NCBI GenBank assembly: GCA_000827265.1
Contig: KN834812.1
Location: 205,790-269,789, forward strand
Source of the DNA: Collybiopsis luxurians FD-317 M1
Taxonomy: Eukaryota > Basidiomycota > Agaricomycetes > Agaricales > Omphalotaceae
Direction: 5' to 3'
DNA length: 64,000 nt
Below the pieces are notes generated by a model. The model ran no database searches. It was not told the origin of the DNA and saw only the letters and a program-made list of their open reading frames with translations. The first letter of the stretch is position 1; every line of letters starts with the position of its first letter. The position numbers were made by a program, and so were the translations under genes. Shown here piece by piece: positions 1 through 11,431 of this stretch.

Positions 1-129
1 TTGAACAAGTGTCAAAGATTTTCCGCTGGAGGTATTCTAAATGAATAAAACATTTTTACAGAGTCAGGCTCCGAGTCCTCATTGAAATTTGACTCTTATC
101 ACGAACATGAGAAATGGCATATATGAGTC

Positions 130-960
130 CAAGTCCAGGGTTCAATATTGTGGAGCCCAAGGCTCGACATTCAATGTTCAACTTTTGAGTGGGCAAAATA
201 TGTAGGTAAAGACAATTTAGTTGAGGATTCCTGCCTCAATTCAGAGGAAACTGAGCTAATAATCCAGATGGCCTTTCCATTGACTCCAGAGGACTGCAAA
301 CCCCAAAAGGAAGGGATCCAGATTGCATCAGCAAAACTAGTCCTCAACCCAGGTTGTCTCTGGAAAATCTGGGCTGTAGGTAAGTTTGCTAATGTGGTAT
401 GAATGTCCAAATGTTGCAACACCGAATATCGCAATAGTCACGAAGATTCAAGAGTTGCGAGGTTGAAATAAGGGTGAAGGGATGGTAGGGATCTGCACCG
501 TACAAATACGACCCATAAATTTGGCAAAATTTGCCTAATATGGGACGGTATACAGTACGGCTATGGGCACCCATATACCCATATACGGCTTGCCAAAATA
601 GTGACCCCCGCAAGGCCACTAGGTCCCACTCAACTTCAATGATGAAAAAATCATTGATTTGAGCAATTTGGGTTATACTGGTACAACAGTAATGGCCCAA
701 TTCCTGCAGTACAGGGCACCCATATAGCAGCCATATAAATACGGCCGTAAAAAATAACTGCCGCCACCCTTTACGATACGGTTACGGTGTGGATCCCTAA
801 GGGATGGGAAAAAAAATGATGAAATCAAAGAATCAAAAAATAAGCGCTATTGACCATCTGGAGATGATTTAGTTACCAAAACGGGACTGTTACGGCATAA
901 GCGCCCATGAAAAACCGGCCATAAGGACGAGTTTCCTCCATTCCATTCTGGACTTGTAAA
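130..960 (+). repeat. Dispersed repeat, left copy (interrupted by a MITE)
   Basis: This block matches the reverse complement of about 15840-16300. Shared stretches include the part around 150-230, the part around 400-475 (ending in GTTGAAATAAGGGTGAAGG) and the part around 845-955 (GGACTGTTACGGCATAAGCG). The two copies are diverged by point changes and have no intact coding frame. The left copy is longer because a MITE sits at 486-799. It is probably the relic of a transposable element, but no domain identifies the class. Confidence 0.75.
486..799. mobile_element. hAT-like MITE with 8-bp target site duplication
   Basis: The 314-bp insert begins TAGGGATCTGCACCGTA and ends with the inverted form of TAGGGATCCACACCGTA (two mismatches in 17 bp). 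It is flanked by the exact direct repeat AGGGATGG at 478-485 and 800-807. The related repeat copy near 16010-16030 lacks the insert and so acts as an empty site. An 8-bp duplication and TAGGG termini are typical of non-autonomous hAT elements. There is no transposase frame, and the inside carries repeated CCCATAT/ATACGGC motifs. Confidence 0.85.
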
Positions 961-1918
961 TGTGGCAAAAGTAGGCGATGCCCTTCCTAGAGTCGCCTAC
1001 CCAATACATAACAATCCCTGTGAATATCCAGCCTGGTGGACTGAGATACCCTGAAATAGTCAAATAAAGGAAGGTCCCATTTTCACCTTAAGTTTGCATG
1101 TATTCCTAGGTATTGCCATATAATCTACTGCATGGCCAGATATTGTCCACCTAGCCAGGCAACATTAGGTACAGCGAGGAAGGATAAGGTAGAGCTTAAG
1201 AATCATGATAAGCAGGGTAAAGGCTCTGCAGCATGTTTCTTGCTTAATTTCAATTTAGCAAACAAAAGTCAGATGCTATGGCATATCTCAAACTTCAGAA
1301 TATTGAACCCGAGGCAGTTGATGCTTGCAGAGCTACTATGCTGCAGGTGTATTTGACATGGCGGCTGTCTCTGGCTATGGTTGGATCTTGGCCTTAAGTG
1401 CTTATAAGAGTATACAGATACCACTTAATTCCATTCAAATTTCTAATGTTTGAGATGGGAATTTTGACTTTGAGCGAAGAGGAATAGTATTTAGGAAAAG
1501 GGGTATTTAAGCTTCAGAAAAAAGAGATGATCCATGGAAGACATCATAGAGATAGATATGTGGATGCTGATAATAGATAGTGGATGGTAGTAGCGGACAG
1601 AGCCAGTAGCCAATGTCCCTATGTTTGTGTTGGTTCACTTAAGAAACCACTATGTAACTCTCAATTACGGAAGTATTACAAAGATATTGCTAGCCCGAAG
1701 TGTAAAAAAATTTCCACTCAGTGGCATGAGTTACCGAAAAAAAAAAATTTAGAGAACCAACTAAATATTTTCAATTCAGTTAAATAAATGACGCATACAA
1801 GCACATTCTTCAGTAAAGCAAATACCAGTTGAATCTTAATTAATTCCGCCGAGCAAAATTTTTCCCACTTCTGCAGGAAAATCCTGGTGAGCCCGCACGA
1901 AGTTTAAGTGAGCTCCCA
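808..1918. other. Gene-poor stretch, right part of dispersed repeat then no recognisable gene
   Basis: After the repeat end near 960 the sequence has only short, unrecognisable open frames (for example 1132-1356 and 1584-1787). I see no RNA gene or clear element. Confidence 0.5.
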
Positions 1919-1934
1919 CAATAATAACGATAAG

Positions 1935-2035
1935 CTCTTGGGCAGTTAGGTTAGGTTGGTTAGGATATTGCACATTGCAGGTATGCCGATTGAGGGGGTT
2001 AGGGCTGGTTAGGGTGGTTAGATGATGTTGGGCCA
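1935..2035. repeat. Degenerate TTAGG-type interstitial repeat
   Basis: Several irregular copies of GGTTAGG and GGGTTAGGG lie between 1940 and 2030. They resemble fungal telomeric TTAGGG repeats but are interrupted by unique sequence. A second, better-preserved block lies at 15294-15420. This is an internal relic and not a chromosome end. Confidence 0.6.
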
Positions 2036-2168
2036 TGTTAAGGTTCAGGGTTAAGGATATCAAAGAAGACAAGTTCGCATTCACATGCCATAGTGCGATA
2101 TGGCCAAGATAAAACCGAAGAGCTTATGTAGTAGGATAGCCCTTCTGTAGTGTGGAAGCGATTTGGAT

Positions 2169-2655
2169 CTAGCATGGTGAGGAACCCTGCCACATGATGC
2201 CATTACATAACACCGTCATGTCGACATTTTGCTGATCGGCGTAGAAGGGGGCAACCAGCGTGCCCGCAGATGTATTGTAGAATATACATGCTATTTTTCT
2301 CTTATTTTCTAGCTGGTTATTAGCCGAATCTTTTGGCTCGAAGCTGTGACAAGTCGGCTTGATGAGACCGGCTGTCAGCTCAGACAGCCACTTTTCGGCT
2401 CCAGGCCATGGCCACACTGACGTTGTGTATTTGGCTACAATATCTTTATCTTCAAGTAGATTTTGAAGAATATATTCCACACTGTGCAAATGTCCACGGA
2501 TCAATACTCGGCGAATAGTCCACCTGCAGGATGAAGGTTGAAATATCCATACAGTCCGGTGCAAACTGATTTACGTTATCCATTCTCCGACATTGTTGCC
2601 TATCATACTGGTATAAGAGATCTCCGAATTCGAAGTTAAAGGCAGCAAAGATCAA
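2169..2655 (-). CDS. Hypothetical protein, possible two-exon gene
   Basis: Two minus-strand frames can be joined by a 42-nt GT-AG intron (donor after codons for STFIL, acceptor ending TTTGCACAG). The joined frame reads from MIFAAFNFEFGDLLYQYD through VEYILQNLLEDKDIVAKY to MWQGSSPC, about 150 residues. I recognise no domain. No signal peptide or membrane segment is apparent, and there is a Trp-rich patch (SVWPWPGAEKWLSE). The surrounding DNA is transposon-rich, so it may be a fragment or a chance frame. Confidence 0.25.
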
Positions 2656-2659
2656 AACA

Positions 2660-4400
2660 AGCCTAGCAGCTGAAAATATCTCTTTTCCGTACTGCTGGGT
2701 TCACCGGTTCATCTGTCAAGTAAACTATGGCTCTTGACAAAGGCTACATCCTTGGCATCCTGAAATGTTTTTCTGGACACTTACAGTGCTTGTAGCAATA
2801 TTTGCACCAATCCCAGTACTGTAGTCTAAAATGTGAAAATCTCAAAACATATTTAAAAGGACATATACCATCTCAATCAGATTCAACTCACATGAAAACT
2901 TTGGTAAGAATTGGATTCAGGTAAGAATATACAATAATGACCAGTTTCAATGATCAACTTCTTGAGCATTGAAGGCCGGTTTGCAAAATCTTCTTGCCTA
3001 CTGAGATGTGCCATACAGCAGTGTTCATTCAAGAGGGTTGCCGTGGAAGCAGTGGGCACTTAAAGGGCAAATTCTCTCTTGTGTCTCCCACTATTTTTTT
3101 ATGTCAGATGTCTAGATTATCTTGTAGCATGGAAAGTAGATTACGAGTGGAATGCCGAGTTTTTGTGGTGGTGAAATCCATGCCTGATCCTTAACAGGCA
3201 ATTTTATATTAATGGCATAATACTGATGACACAAACTGAATAAGGCAATATATTACAGTTTTCATCATAATTACATCACTAAGCTGGAAGGTGGCGGGAT
3301 TTGAGTCACCAGGTAGGTACCACTGCGCAGGGCACGAGTAGCCGCCATGCAACAGCGTTGGCCCACTACCAACAGCAGGGCCTCAAGTCTGCTTATGCTG
3401 TCTCTTGTAACTACCCATCTTCAGTGTGTGCTGAATCCCAGATCAATGGGTGAGGTTGTGCATACATTTCTATATGTCCTCATTTCTCTGGTATTCCTTT
3501 GCTTACTGGATGAATATCCAAAATTTTCCCCATTGGGATGTAATTGTGGTTATGTTTTTGATGTTTTGTTGACATACCTATATTGAGAGTTACTGTCACT
3601 GAGGAAGTTTTCTTGTGGATATGTTTCATCATCTTCGGCTCTAATTGTTATTGTCCGCAATTTTTACCCTCTGATGTCACACAGCTACCTCATCCTCATT
3701 TCCGGCTTCCGCCATGCTCCTCGCACAAACCGGTTATTGATACTTTTCTTCCACATGGTAAGATCAATGAAGGTTTTGTAAGCGCAAGCATATGGCAAGA
3801 GTTTAAAGGGCTTATGCTTTGGGAGCATTTGAGATGCATCTGGCTTCCTGGCTGTGATTATGACCTCGGTCTCTGGAGGTTGGCCTCATGGAGCTTATTT
3901 ACCCACTCAAGCTGACATGTAAATGCCGGCCCAACACATTGACATGGTAAGACCATAAGAGTAGGTCAAATTGGCTGCTTCCTGTGGAGTGAGCTACGAA
4001 CTGCGACACTGTTTGTCAGTACTTATCTTATTGTACGCACACAGAACTATCATTGTTGCTGGAGCAGTGGACTCTTGTATGCAGTAGGAAAGCTCCGGGA
4101 GGAATTTAAAGCAGGGATGGAATTCATCTCTCCTCAAAGAGATATTGGGGCCTCGGGAGTTTCTTCTTTCTCAAAACACCTTCCAATTTGTCCATGTCTT
4201 GGTGCTGAATGATGCAGCCCTAAGTTTAATGGTGTCTGATATGCTGGTCTTGAACAAGCAGAAACTCACGGAAGCGTTCAAGTTTGCAGCAACTTTTTGA
4301 TTCTAGTGAAATTCATTCAGCAACCTCTTTGTCTGACCAGGTGTTATTGACAATAATTGGTTATAAGGAGAATAGTAACTTGTATTTTTGAGCTCTTGTT
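2660..4400. other. Long stretch with no supported gene
   Basis: Open frames at 3347-3586 and 3583-3915 have no recognisable domain or convincing codon pattern. I see no structural repeat in this interval. Confidence 0.4.
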
Positions 4401-4402
4401 TG

Positions 4403-4445
4403 AAATTGTACCTAGGTATATAAGTTATATACCTAGGTACAATTT
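4403..4445. repeat. Perfect 21-bp-arm palindrome
   Basis: AAATTGTACCTAGGTATAT plus AA is followed by a single G and then by its exact reverse complement. The hairpin has a 1-nt loop and is AT-rich, with CCTAGG at the middle of each arm. It lies about 550 bp before a Gypsy RNase H scrap, in DNA with no gene. Confidence 0.9.
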
Positions 4446-4995
4446 GTCTAGAACACTCTACGAAGTACTACAAGTTACTTTAAATAGAAAGTAATAGAAA
4501 GTTCCGGAAGCGTCATGAACTTTCCGCTTTAGATTCCGATACGCGTCTCGATGCATGACATCATCAATCCACTATAGCTATTAGCTTTATCTCCCAAATG
4601 TCAGCACAGGTAACGTTCATCAGAATCCGGTACCTGCACAGAATTATATCTCACTTCGAAGGCATCATTCACTGCGTTGATTGGGAAGGTGGCCGACAAG
4701 CACCCAGTAGATGTCCAAATCATCTCATTCCATCCAGGGGTTCTATACTCTGAGGGTGCGGCCGAGATGTTCAATAGAAGTGTTTTGAAAAGAAGAAATG
4801 ACACCTAAACATCCTATACCTTGGCATCTTTTTATTCTCAATACAGACACCTCTGGGACTTGTCTTAGAGCGGTTCTTCAACAATCGACTAAGCCGTTCT
4901 GAGATTCTGAGGAGGGCAAGGATGACAGTGAGTCTGAAAATCATCTTAACTTCAAGGAAAGAGACTTATGACCAATAGCTTATGAATATTGTAAA

Positions 4996-5130
4996 ATGGC
5001 CGCAGCTGAGCAACGATACTCTACTTTGGAGCGCAAAATGTTGGCGATTGCACGCGGTCTAAATAAATTTGGTCATTATGTTGAAAGATCTCCAGTATTA
5101 GCATGTACAGATCACAAATCGCTCAAATAG
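4996..5130 (+). pseudogene. Ty3/Gypsy retrotransposon RNase H fragment
   Basis: The 44-codon frame reads AAEQRYSTLERKMLAIARGL followed by NKFGHYVERSPVLACTDHKSL. This matches the RNase H core of Ty3/Gypsy polyproteins, where E-x-x-Y-S-x-x-E-x-x-x-L-A-I and T-D-H-K-S-L are the hallmark segments. The frame stops right after the TDHKSL motif. No reverse transcriptase or integrase is readable nearby, so this is a small decayed relic. Confidence 0.75.
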
Positions 5131-5939
5131 ATCTGGATGTTCCCTCCACAGCTCTACCACAACTCTTTCTCATACCAACATGTCCCCGCCAACTGGAAAA
5201 GGCAAAGAGTTTGGTACTGCCCATCTTCTGGGCTCCGGAACCTCTGGTGTTGCTGAGATAATTGGTCTGTCGACACTGCTGCCAAGCAGTCAACGAATAG
5301 CAAGTCAAATGTCTCTCTATCAACTATAAGTCCCATCATTTTTTGCGACTATGCCCGCTTCCATTGGCAAAAAGTTCTTCTCCCTCTTCCCCGGTTGCAG
5401 ATATGCTCCAGGATTTAATGGTCAAAGCTGCAGTTACCGAGTGATTCTCGCCCGGTCCTTCCTTATTCCTTACGGATTTGGTATGATCCGCCTGCGGTGT
5501 CTACTCGTATCCACGATCGCAGCAACTTGATTGATTTTCCTTATATTTTTCCATTGCTTGTTCCGGATTCATGGTGCTCAGAGTATAGCTAGAAATTACC
5601 TACGGAATCTTTATATGCTCATTCATACAACCTTATGCCCTCAGCTGTTCACACTATATTATGTGACTCTGAGGGTAAGCTAACATTTTCCCTATCTGGA
5701 AAACTATGTACTGGTAGAGGTTTTAGATTATTACTTACGTAGCTCATCAACAGGTTGTTTGGCCCCGTTGCTGCTGAATGTACACACAAATATCTGGCAT
5801 ATCCTTTGACAATGACTCATGGCAAGTAAAGGCGTGATTCCACTCCTAAATTTGACGGTGGTTTCCATCGGCCCTGGGCTCCAGTCGTGCAAACAATAAA
5901 GAATGCTTTGAAAAGCCAAGGTCTAAATGGCTATATCAA

Positions 5940-6594
5940 CAGTTCTACTCCCCTACCACTATTAACTACTGCTAGGGCACAAGCTCCTGCTACACCCATG
6001 TACTCTGCAGCCCCTTCGCAAGATGAATGGAACTTTTGCAATGATTGAGCAAAAGGCATTATCAAATCCTACATTGTTAATCTTCCTTCCCTAATTCCAA
6101 AAGTCAATGACAAGAATGCATGCAAGCTTATGGAGGCACTCAATAATGAATTTGACCGGAAGGACAATATGCTCAAAACTCACACTATGCGTCGCCTTCA
6201 AAGCTGTATATTCGACGAATCAGAACACCTAGATGTCTTCATCCAACATCTCCGAGACCTCCATAAAGAAGCCATCGAGGTTCGAAACGATATCGCAGAT
6301 TCAACCTTCCGTGAAATCATTCTTGCTGCTTTCCCCTCTGCTGCCTTCGACACCATACGGAACATTCTGGTGAATCATTTCATCCATCCTATAGCTGCCT
6401 CAGTCATCCAGCAAATCACCTATGGGTACCCATGTATAGAAAATTGTCCCGACGCCGTAGTACCTATTGATCATCTTGCGCAAGCACATGTAGTGACTTC
6501 CCATACCTCAGCTCTCTTGTACCTGGATAGAGGAGTTGGAAAAAAGGGTGACAGCTCAGTCCACATAATCCGCAAAAAGGTGTTTAAATTGTAG
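5940..6594 (+). pseudogene. Copia Gag-like fragment
   Basis: The frame contains SYIVNLPSLIPKVNDKNACK, MEALNNEFDRKDNMLKTHTM, then FIQHLRDLHKEAIEV and ILAAFPSAAFD. This pattern (W...A...I, then L...F..., then HI..L..L) matches the UBN2/Gag domain of Copia elements, whose product packages element RNA. An in-frame TGA lies near 6047, and the frame ends at 6594 before any zinc knuckle is readable. Confidence 0.7.
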
Positions 6595-6696
6595 TCATGA
6601 CAGGCGTGTCAAAGAGGACTGTTACCGAGAGGGAGGTGGGAAGGACAATATCCAGCATGATAGAAACGCAGAGGAAAAGGTAATACTCCTAACAGT

Positions 6697-7085
6697 GTGG
6701 TGGTAGGCGAGCTCACGCAGCACCATGCTATGACTACGGCGATAGTAATATCAGCAATAGGGGAGACATATGCAGATTCGGTTGCGACAGACCACTTCTT
6801 CCAGAAGAGGTCCAACTTCGTCACATACGCCCTATGCAATCAGCTCGGCGGTCCTCGAAAGCCTCTACCTCTTTGGATATCGTGGGTTGCGGTCGAGCAC
6901 GCGAAGTCTTCATTGAAGGGAACCGAACCGTAGGTTTGATGTTTGAGAATGCGCTCCACGCTCCAGCTGTATCTTCCGACTCGATATCTATATCGAAGTT
7001 GTGGGCTATCAGATACTTCTCGGAAAAGGACATGCCAAGTTCGATTCATCCGATGGTCTTCATCTCCTTACTGGGTATGGTATAA
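6697..7085 (+). pseudogene. Copia aspartic protease fragment
   Basis: One frame gives ADSVATDHFFQKRSNFVTYA, corresponding to the D-S-G-A-T-x-H active-site region with Gly replaced by Val. A shifted frame continues with IVGCGRAREVFIEGNRTVGL and then ENALHAPAVSSDSISISKLW, matching the conserved LHAP...N-L-I-S-I-S-K-L end of the domain. The frameshift and the altered active-site triad show it is non-functional. Confidence 0.75.
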
Positions 7086-7514
7086 ATGGACTCTACCGTT
7101 GCAATAGTTAAGCCCTAAGGAAAAGGCTAAGCCGGCCTACCAAGCTTGCCATGGCATCGCCGTTTCGATCATACAGACTTATTTCATATACAAATGCTAC
7201 TACCGAAAAGTCTTGTTAACGGCTTGACAATTATAGGACCAGTCGACGGTACCAACCCACTAAAGTGGGACAGTTGCCAAATAGTTAAACAAACCGCGGG
7301 CTTTTCGAGATGAGAGTCGAGGAGTCTGGAATGTGTACATATTGAACTGGACCAATGAGGACAATGGCGATAGGCACATTCCGATACTCTATGCTAGTAG
7401 TGGACAGTCACTCTGCGTTTGCTAAAGGTTAGCATCTGACAAACAAAGAGTCAGCATCAACACTTGCAGCGATGGATAGATGCAAGGCGCTGACTGAAAA
7501 CGAGACAGAAGAAA

Positions 7515-7720
7515 ATGCTGTATGTGCGCCTTGACGGCGGAATGCAGTTCAACAGCAAGTATGCTTGGGCGGACAAGCATAGCATCAAGCTCGAGGTAGT
7601 ATCTCCATATTCGTCTGCAGCTAATGGCGTAGCGGAGAGAAAACACGGATTTACCTTGGACCGTGTTCGTACCATTCTCAACAACTCCGGCCTTTCGCCT
7701 CCCTCTGGGCTTATACCCAC
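7515..7720 (+). pseudogene. Copia integrase core fragment
   Basis: The frame LDGGMQFNSKYAWADKHSIK continues with LEVVSPYSSAANGVAERKHG. This corresponds to the second catalytic Asp region (normally DGG-x-E) and to the S-P-Y-x-x-x-x-N-G-V-A-E-R region with the catalytic Glu of the DDE integrase. The first Asp region cannot be read because of stops upstream. Confidence 0.8.
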
Positions 7721-8949
7721 GCGTAAATCATCTATACCGACAATCGCCTCCCCGCGCATCATGCTCAGTTTGAAATTCCAGCGAAAATCTGGTACAGAAA
7801 GCCGGTGGACGTATCACAGCTCCGACATTTGGAGCAAAGGCCTGGGGAATTATTGTAGACCACATGCCTGGACAGCTGGATATGCGTGGATTTGCTGGTC
7901 GAGTGGTTGGATACGGTAAGCGTGGAGTGGTTCCGAGTCGCAATGTCGAGTTCGAGGAGGTCCACATGGGGGAGATGGGAGATGAGGGAGAAGAAGAGTT
8001 TTCGGTTCCCCCTTAATCCAATGTGTCAACCGGGGGAGGTCCTGATCGGATCCGAGGTCACCGATCAAACTAGATCCTCGGTACCTGAAAACCCTAACTC
8101 TAAGTATCTCTAATCAAGTCTTGGCTCCTCCATCTGCATCTGTTCTCCGCCGTTCAGCGAACATAAAGAACCAATCCTCTTCGGGTGGCCGCATCTCTGG
8201 AATTTGGAAACAGAGGAGAGGAAGCTGGACAGGCGGGGGAGGAATGGGCTCGAAACACTCAACAACCGCGCGCAAATTTGGCTCGAGTTGCTGCAGCAGT
8301 ATCCGAAACAGGGTTTGAATCAAATGTCACCCTAGCTGACATTGGACTTCCCGCTGTGGCTATGGAAGACCCGGAGCGCTGAGAGGCTGCAATTAAAAAG
8401 GAGACACAGCGGATGAAGGAATTCAATGACTTTGGTCCACTTTAATAACCCCCTCCTGGCGCTACGATCATCTATTTCCTAAAGCTACACCTTTCCCGAC
8501 TGGTCTTTCCCTTTCTCTCACGCAGCCTCCAAGAACCGGCAGTGAAAAGGAATTCATGCGCCAATAAACCCTATCCCGAAATTGCCGGCGCTGTGCAAGC
8601 TGTCTGTCGTCTTGACATTGCCTACACCGCAAATGTGCTCGGTATCGATGAACTAGTCCTGGTCCCTCTCGATGTCCTCAAAATCAAACGTCAAGTCAAC
8701 CCCTAAGCATTCCAAGATCTAGGCAGCTTCCGCATTGACAATCGACTGGAGTCCAGTCCGAAGTCACATACACCCCTTTTCCCTTTGAGCGCGCTTCCGT
8801 CTCCTTTAACCTCTCGTTTCAGCTCCAAAGTATCGCTTAACATGCCTCAACTGACTTTCGTAAAATGTACATTCTCCTTGTTTCTTCTTTGGGAAACACA
8901 TCAGATATCTACCTTGATCTTTTAAGATTGTTCAGCATTGGCTCAGCAA

Positions 8950-9745
8950 AAGTATGATCGTTCGATGTTACCTGTTGTGGAATGATCAATGGCATCGACA
9001 TGATATATCTTATTCATTCGAAGTTATATTTGCGCCAAGTAATGTAAGTACATTACTCTGGATTACCGCTGAGCTACGCTTCTTGAGCTCTACGACTTTT
9101 GCGAACATTGAAGTTATTGTTTTGGTATTCATTATCTTGGTCAACTCTAAATGCAATATCTCCTAAGGGTTAATGCCCGAGTCTACCTTACGTTCACTTT
9201 GCATCTACAGATTTGCGTCCTTGATATGTTTTCTTTACCTGCCAAAAGCTCGTCTCGTCTGAGGTTCCGCAACCGGAAAAAGAAAGCTATTAGCTGTAAA
9301 AGCTCACCGCATCCGTCATATGAAGTCCAAAGTTGACTGCATTTCTCGCAGAACGTGTATATCTCTGCTTCCATGTAGCAACCGCGATGACTCCCAAGAG
9401 GATATAGTATGGAATAATGAAACATACGGTGGGTACGACGTATCGATGGTGATTGCCGCAAAGCCAGATGCGGTAGGAATAATAGCTTTGAGCTGCGCGG
9501 CGCTCCAATGGTGAGCATAAGTGGCGGTGCTTCAGTCGTGGCGATGGTAAATTTATCTCAGTGACCATACTGTGAAAGGGAAGCGAGCCGAGCACAAAAA
9601 AATGGAATAGAGAGAAAGAGCGCTTTCTGTACCACCAAAGTAAGTCACGGCGTAAAAGTAGACATGCGATGTGCAGATTGTATGCAAAAATCTGATTAAC
9701 CTACTGTCACTCTAGCGGATCGGGTTCCTGTACCTCAGGTACTGG
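8950..9745 (-). pseudogene. DUF6534-type membrane protein remnant
   Basis: On the minus strand, exon-like pieces can be read in the order seen in Agaricomycete DUF6534 proteins. RFLHTICTSHVYFYAVTYFG (about 9740-9640) corresponds to the D-T-x-H-T...Y-x-Y-x-V-x-x-Y segment. QSYYSYRIWLCGNHHRYVVP (about 9500-9430) corresponds to the F-x-A-Y-R-I-W segment and is followed by a hydrophobic helix. A weak INTG-like piece (MNTKTITSM) lies near 9120. I found no clear start or complete splice pattern, so it is probably a broken copy. The function of the family is unknown. Confidence 0.5.
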
Positions 9746-9799
9746 TCAGCTTTTTTGACTTCGGCCATGACCGACACGTTTGCCTTGACTAAATTTTTG

Positions 9800-10497
9800 T
9801 CACTATGTCAACTAAACTAAGATGTCCAGCCAAAATGGTGACGGGGCGTCCCGTGAACTGTCTGCAATCAGGTCCACACTGGTTATCTTGCTCAAACCTA
9901 TTATGGAAAATTATGATGAGAAAAGAAAGTTGTTTTGCACCAAATTTCAAAGTTAAAGTTTATGATTTAATTTGACTCGATATATAATTTAGTTTGACTC
10001 GTAAAATGTATTAAGACATCAATATATCTGGTCCTTTTATAATCAATATGGGAATCAATCTGGGTATCACCCTATTTCTTGCCCGGTACTTACCCTATAG
10101 TATATCACCTGCGAAATTATTTACTTTTCACAAAGGAAAAAGAGCAAAGAATTTGGTACCTTTCAGGAGCGGAACTTAATTTGCTTGTGTAATCTAATAT
10201 GAAATTGGAATGAACTCTCGATACATTTCACAAGCCAAATTAAATATATATTCCGGGTGAATTCGCTGAGATCAAGTTTTCATTTCTCTTCACAACTACT
10301 ACATTTACTGGTCAGTTTCGAGTCGGCTCTGAGATACTAACCTTTTTCAGAGCTGATGCTATAACCTGCGCCGCACTAAAAATGACTGCCAAACAGGTAC
10401 CCGCTGACAGTAAGTCCCGGGCACAGGCAGGGGCACAGGTTACCTGTGCCGTAGCTTAACGTGCATGGATCAAATGCCTTCTCGCTAGATATTCAGT
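9800..10497. other. Intergenic, upstream of DUF3237 gene
   Basis: No gene is visible. The stretch is AT-rich up to about 10260. A small GGCACAG-type repeat with the palindrome GGTTACCTGTGCC occurs around 10420-10450. Confidence 0.4.
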
Positions 10498-11431
10498 ATG
10501 GAAAACCTTAAAAGCCCGCTGTCTTGTCCTCATTCTCAAGAACATCCATATTTGATCCTCATTATGTTCACCTTAGTTGCTTTATCCAAAGCTCTCACTT
10601 CAGCATTGGGCATTGCCCTGCTACTCTCGTGGCCAGGATCCTCATCTCCCCACCCCAATGACCAAATCGGTAACCCAACTTTCACCCGAGCCCTAGTTCT
10701 GCCGCAGCCAAGATCCTCAACTCATCGCCCCTCCCCCAACGTCACTGAAATTGCCACCCCAAATTTCACCCAAGTCTATGAAGTTGTCGCTAATCTCGAA
10801 GCTGAACCTGATATTCCTGGACCATTTGGGCGCCGGGTCTCTCATGGATTTCTTGGGTGAAAATTGCAAAGTTACTGAGCAATGACCTTTTACTCATTTT
10901 GACATTTCCCAGAGGCAACGTGACGGATGCAAAGACAGGAGCATTAGTGGGCCACGTTGTTCCTGGTGTTGGGGGGGATTTTGGACTTTTCTCCAATGTG
11001 AATGGAAAGCTCTACACGGATCTTAGTTTTGTCGTTCAATGGCTAGACGATAAAAAATTGGCTTACATCATTTTGAACGGTATTGGGTAAGACTACACTC
11101 TTGCTGAAATTTATTATCACTCGCTGAAACCGAGGCATCCGACATTTAGTCAAGTTGCGAATAACACGGGGACCGCAACGTCTTACGCGTATGTTATGAT
11201 AATTGTGGTATTCACTGGGTATTGATTTCATGTTCATTTGTAGGCGAATCGAAACCGATTCAGCGAGTCGGCAGAACCTTGTTGATAATTTTCTTCTCAT
11301 GCGTTTTAATATACCCAATCCTTCTGTGACACCGACCATTGGCTACTTCACACTCTTTTCCAAGGTAAGCAGGTGAAAAACTCGATGTCAATCAGTATTA
11401 CTCACATCCCATTTGCATGCAGAGCACCTGA
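10498..11431 (+). CDS. DUF3237 domain protein, probably secreted
   Basis: Five exons join cleanly: 10498-10856, 10913-11086, 11150-11188, 11244-11364 and 11423-11431. The joined product contains LEAEPDIPGPFGRRVSHGFL, GGNVTDAKTGALVGHVVPGV, GGDFGLFSNVNGKLYTDLSF, WLDDKKLAYI, then RIETDSASRQNLVDNF and GYFTLFSK. This is the order expected for DUF3237 (a small beta-barrel family of unknown biochemical role, common in fungi). The N-terminus has a hydrophobic stretch (about residues 20-42), so either the first ATG or the in-frame ATG at 10564 could begin a signal peptide. Asn-Val-Thr and Asn-Phe-Thr glycosylation sites fit a secreted protein. The last exon encodes only two residues before TGA, so the 3' end is the least certain part. 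Confidence 0.8.

Larger units (their letters stand above)
5940..8780 (+). mobile_element. Decayed Ty1/Copia retrotransposon internal region
   Basis: Pieces of a Copia polyprotein occur in the right order on the plus strand but in different frames with stops. There is a Gag-like segment (about 5940-6594), a protease segment (about 6697-7065), an integrase core segment (about 7515-7700) and scraps of reverse transcriptase and C-terminal sequence (about 8320-8450 and 8560-8700, including YPEIAGAVQAV and RLDIAYTANVLG). I could not identify LTRs. The element is dead and many frames are broken. Confidence 0.8.

Noticed and set aside
1935..2035. A chromosome end
   Set aside because: The TTAGG-like units are irregular and internal, with unique sequence on both sides.
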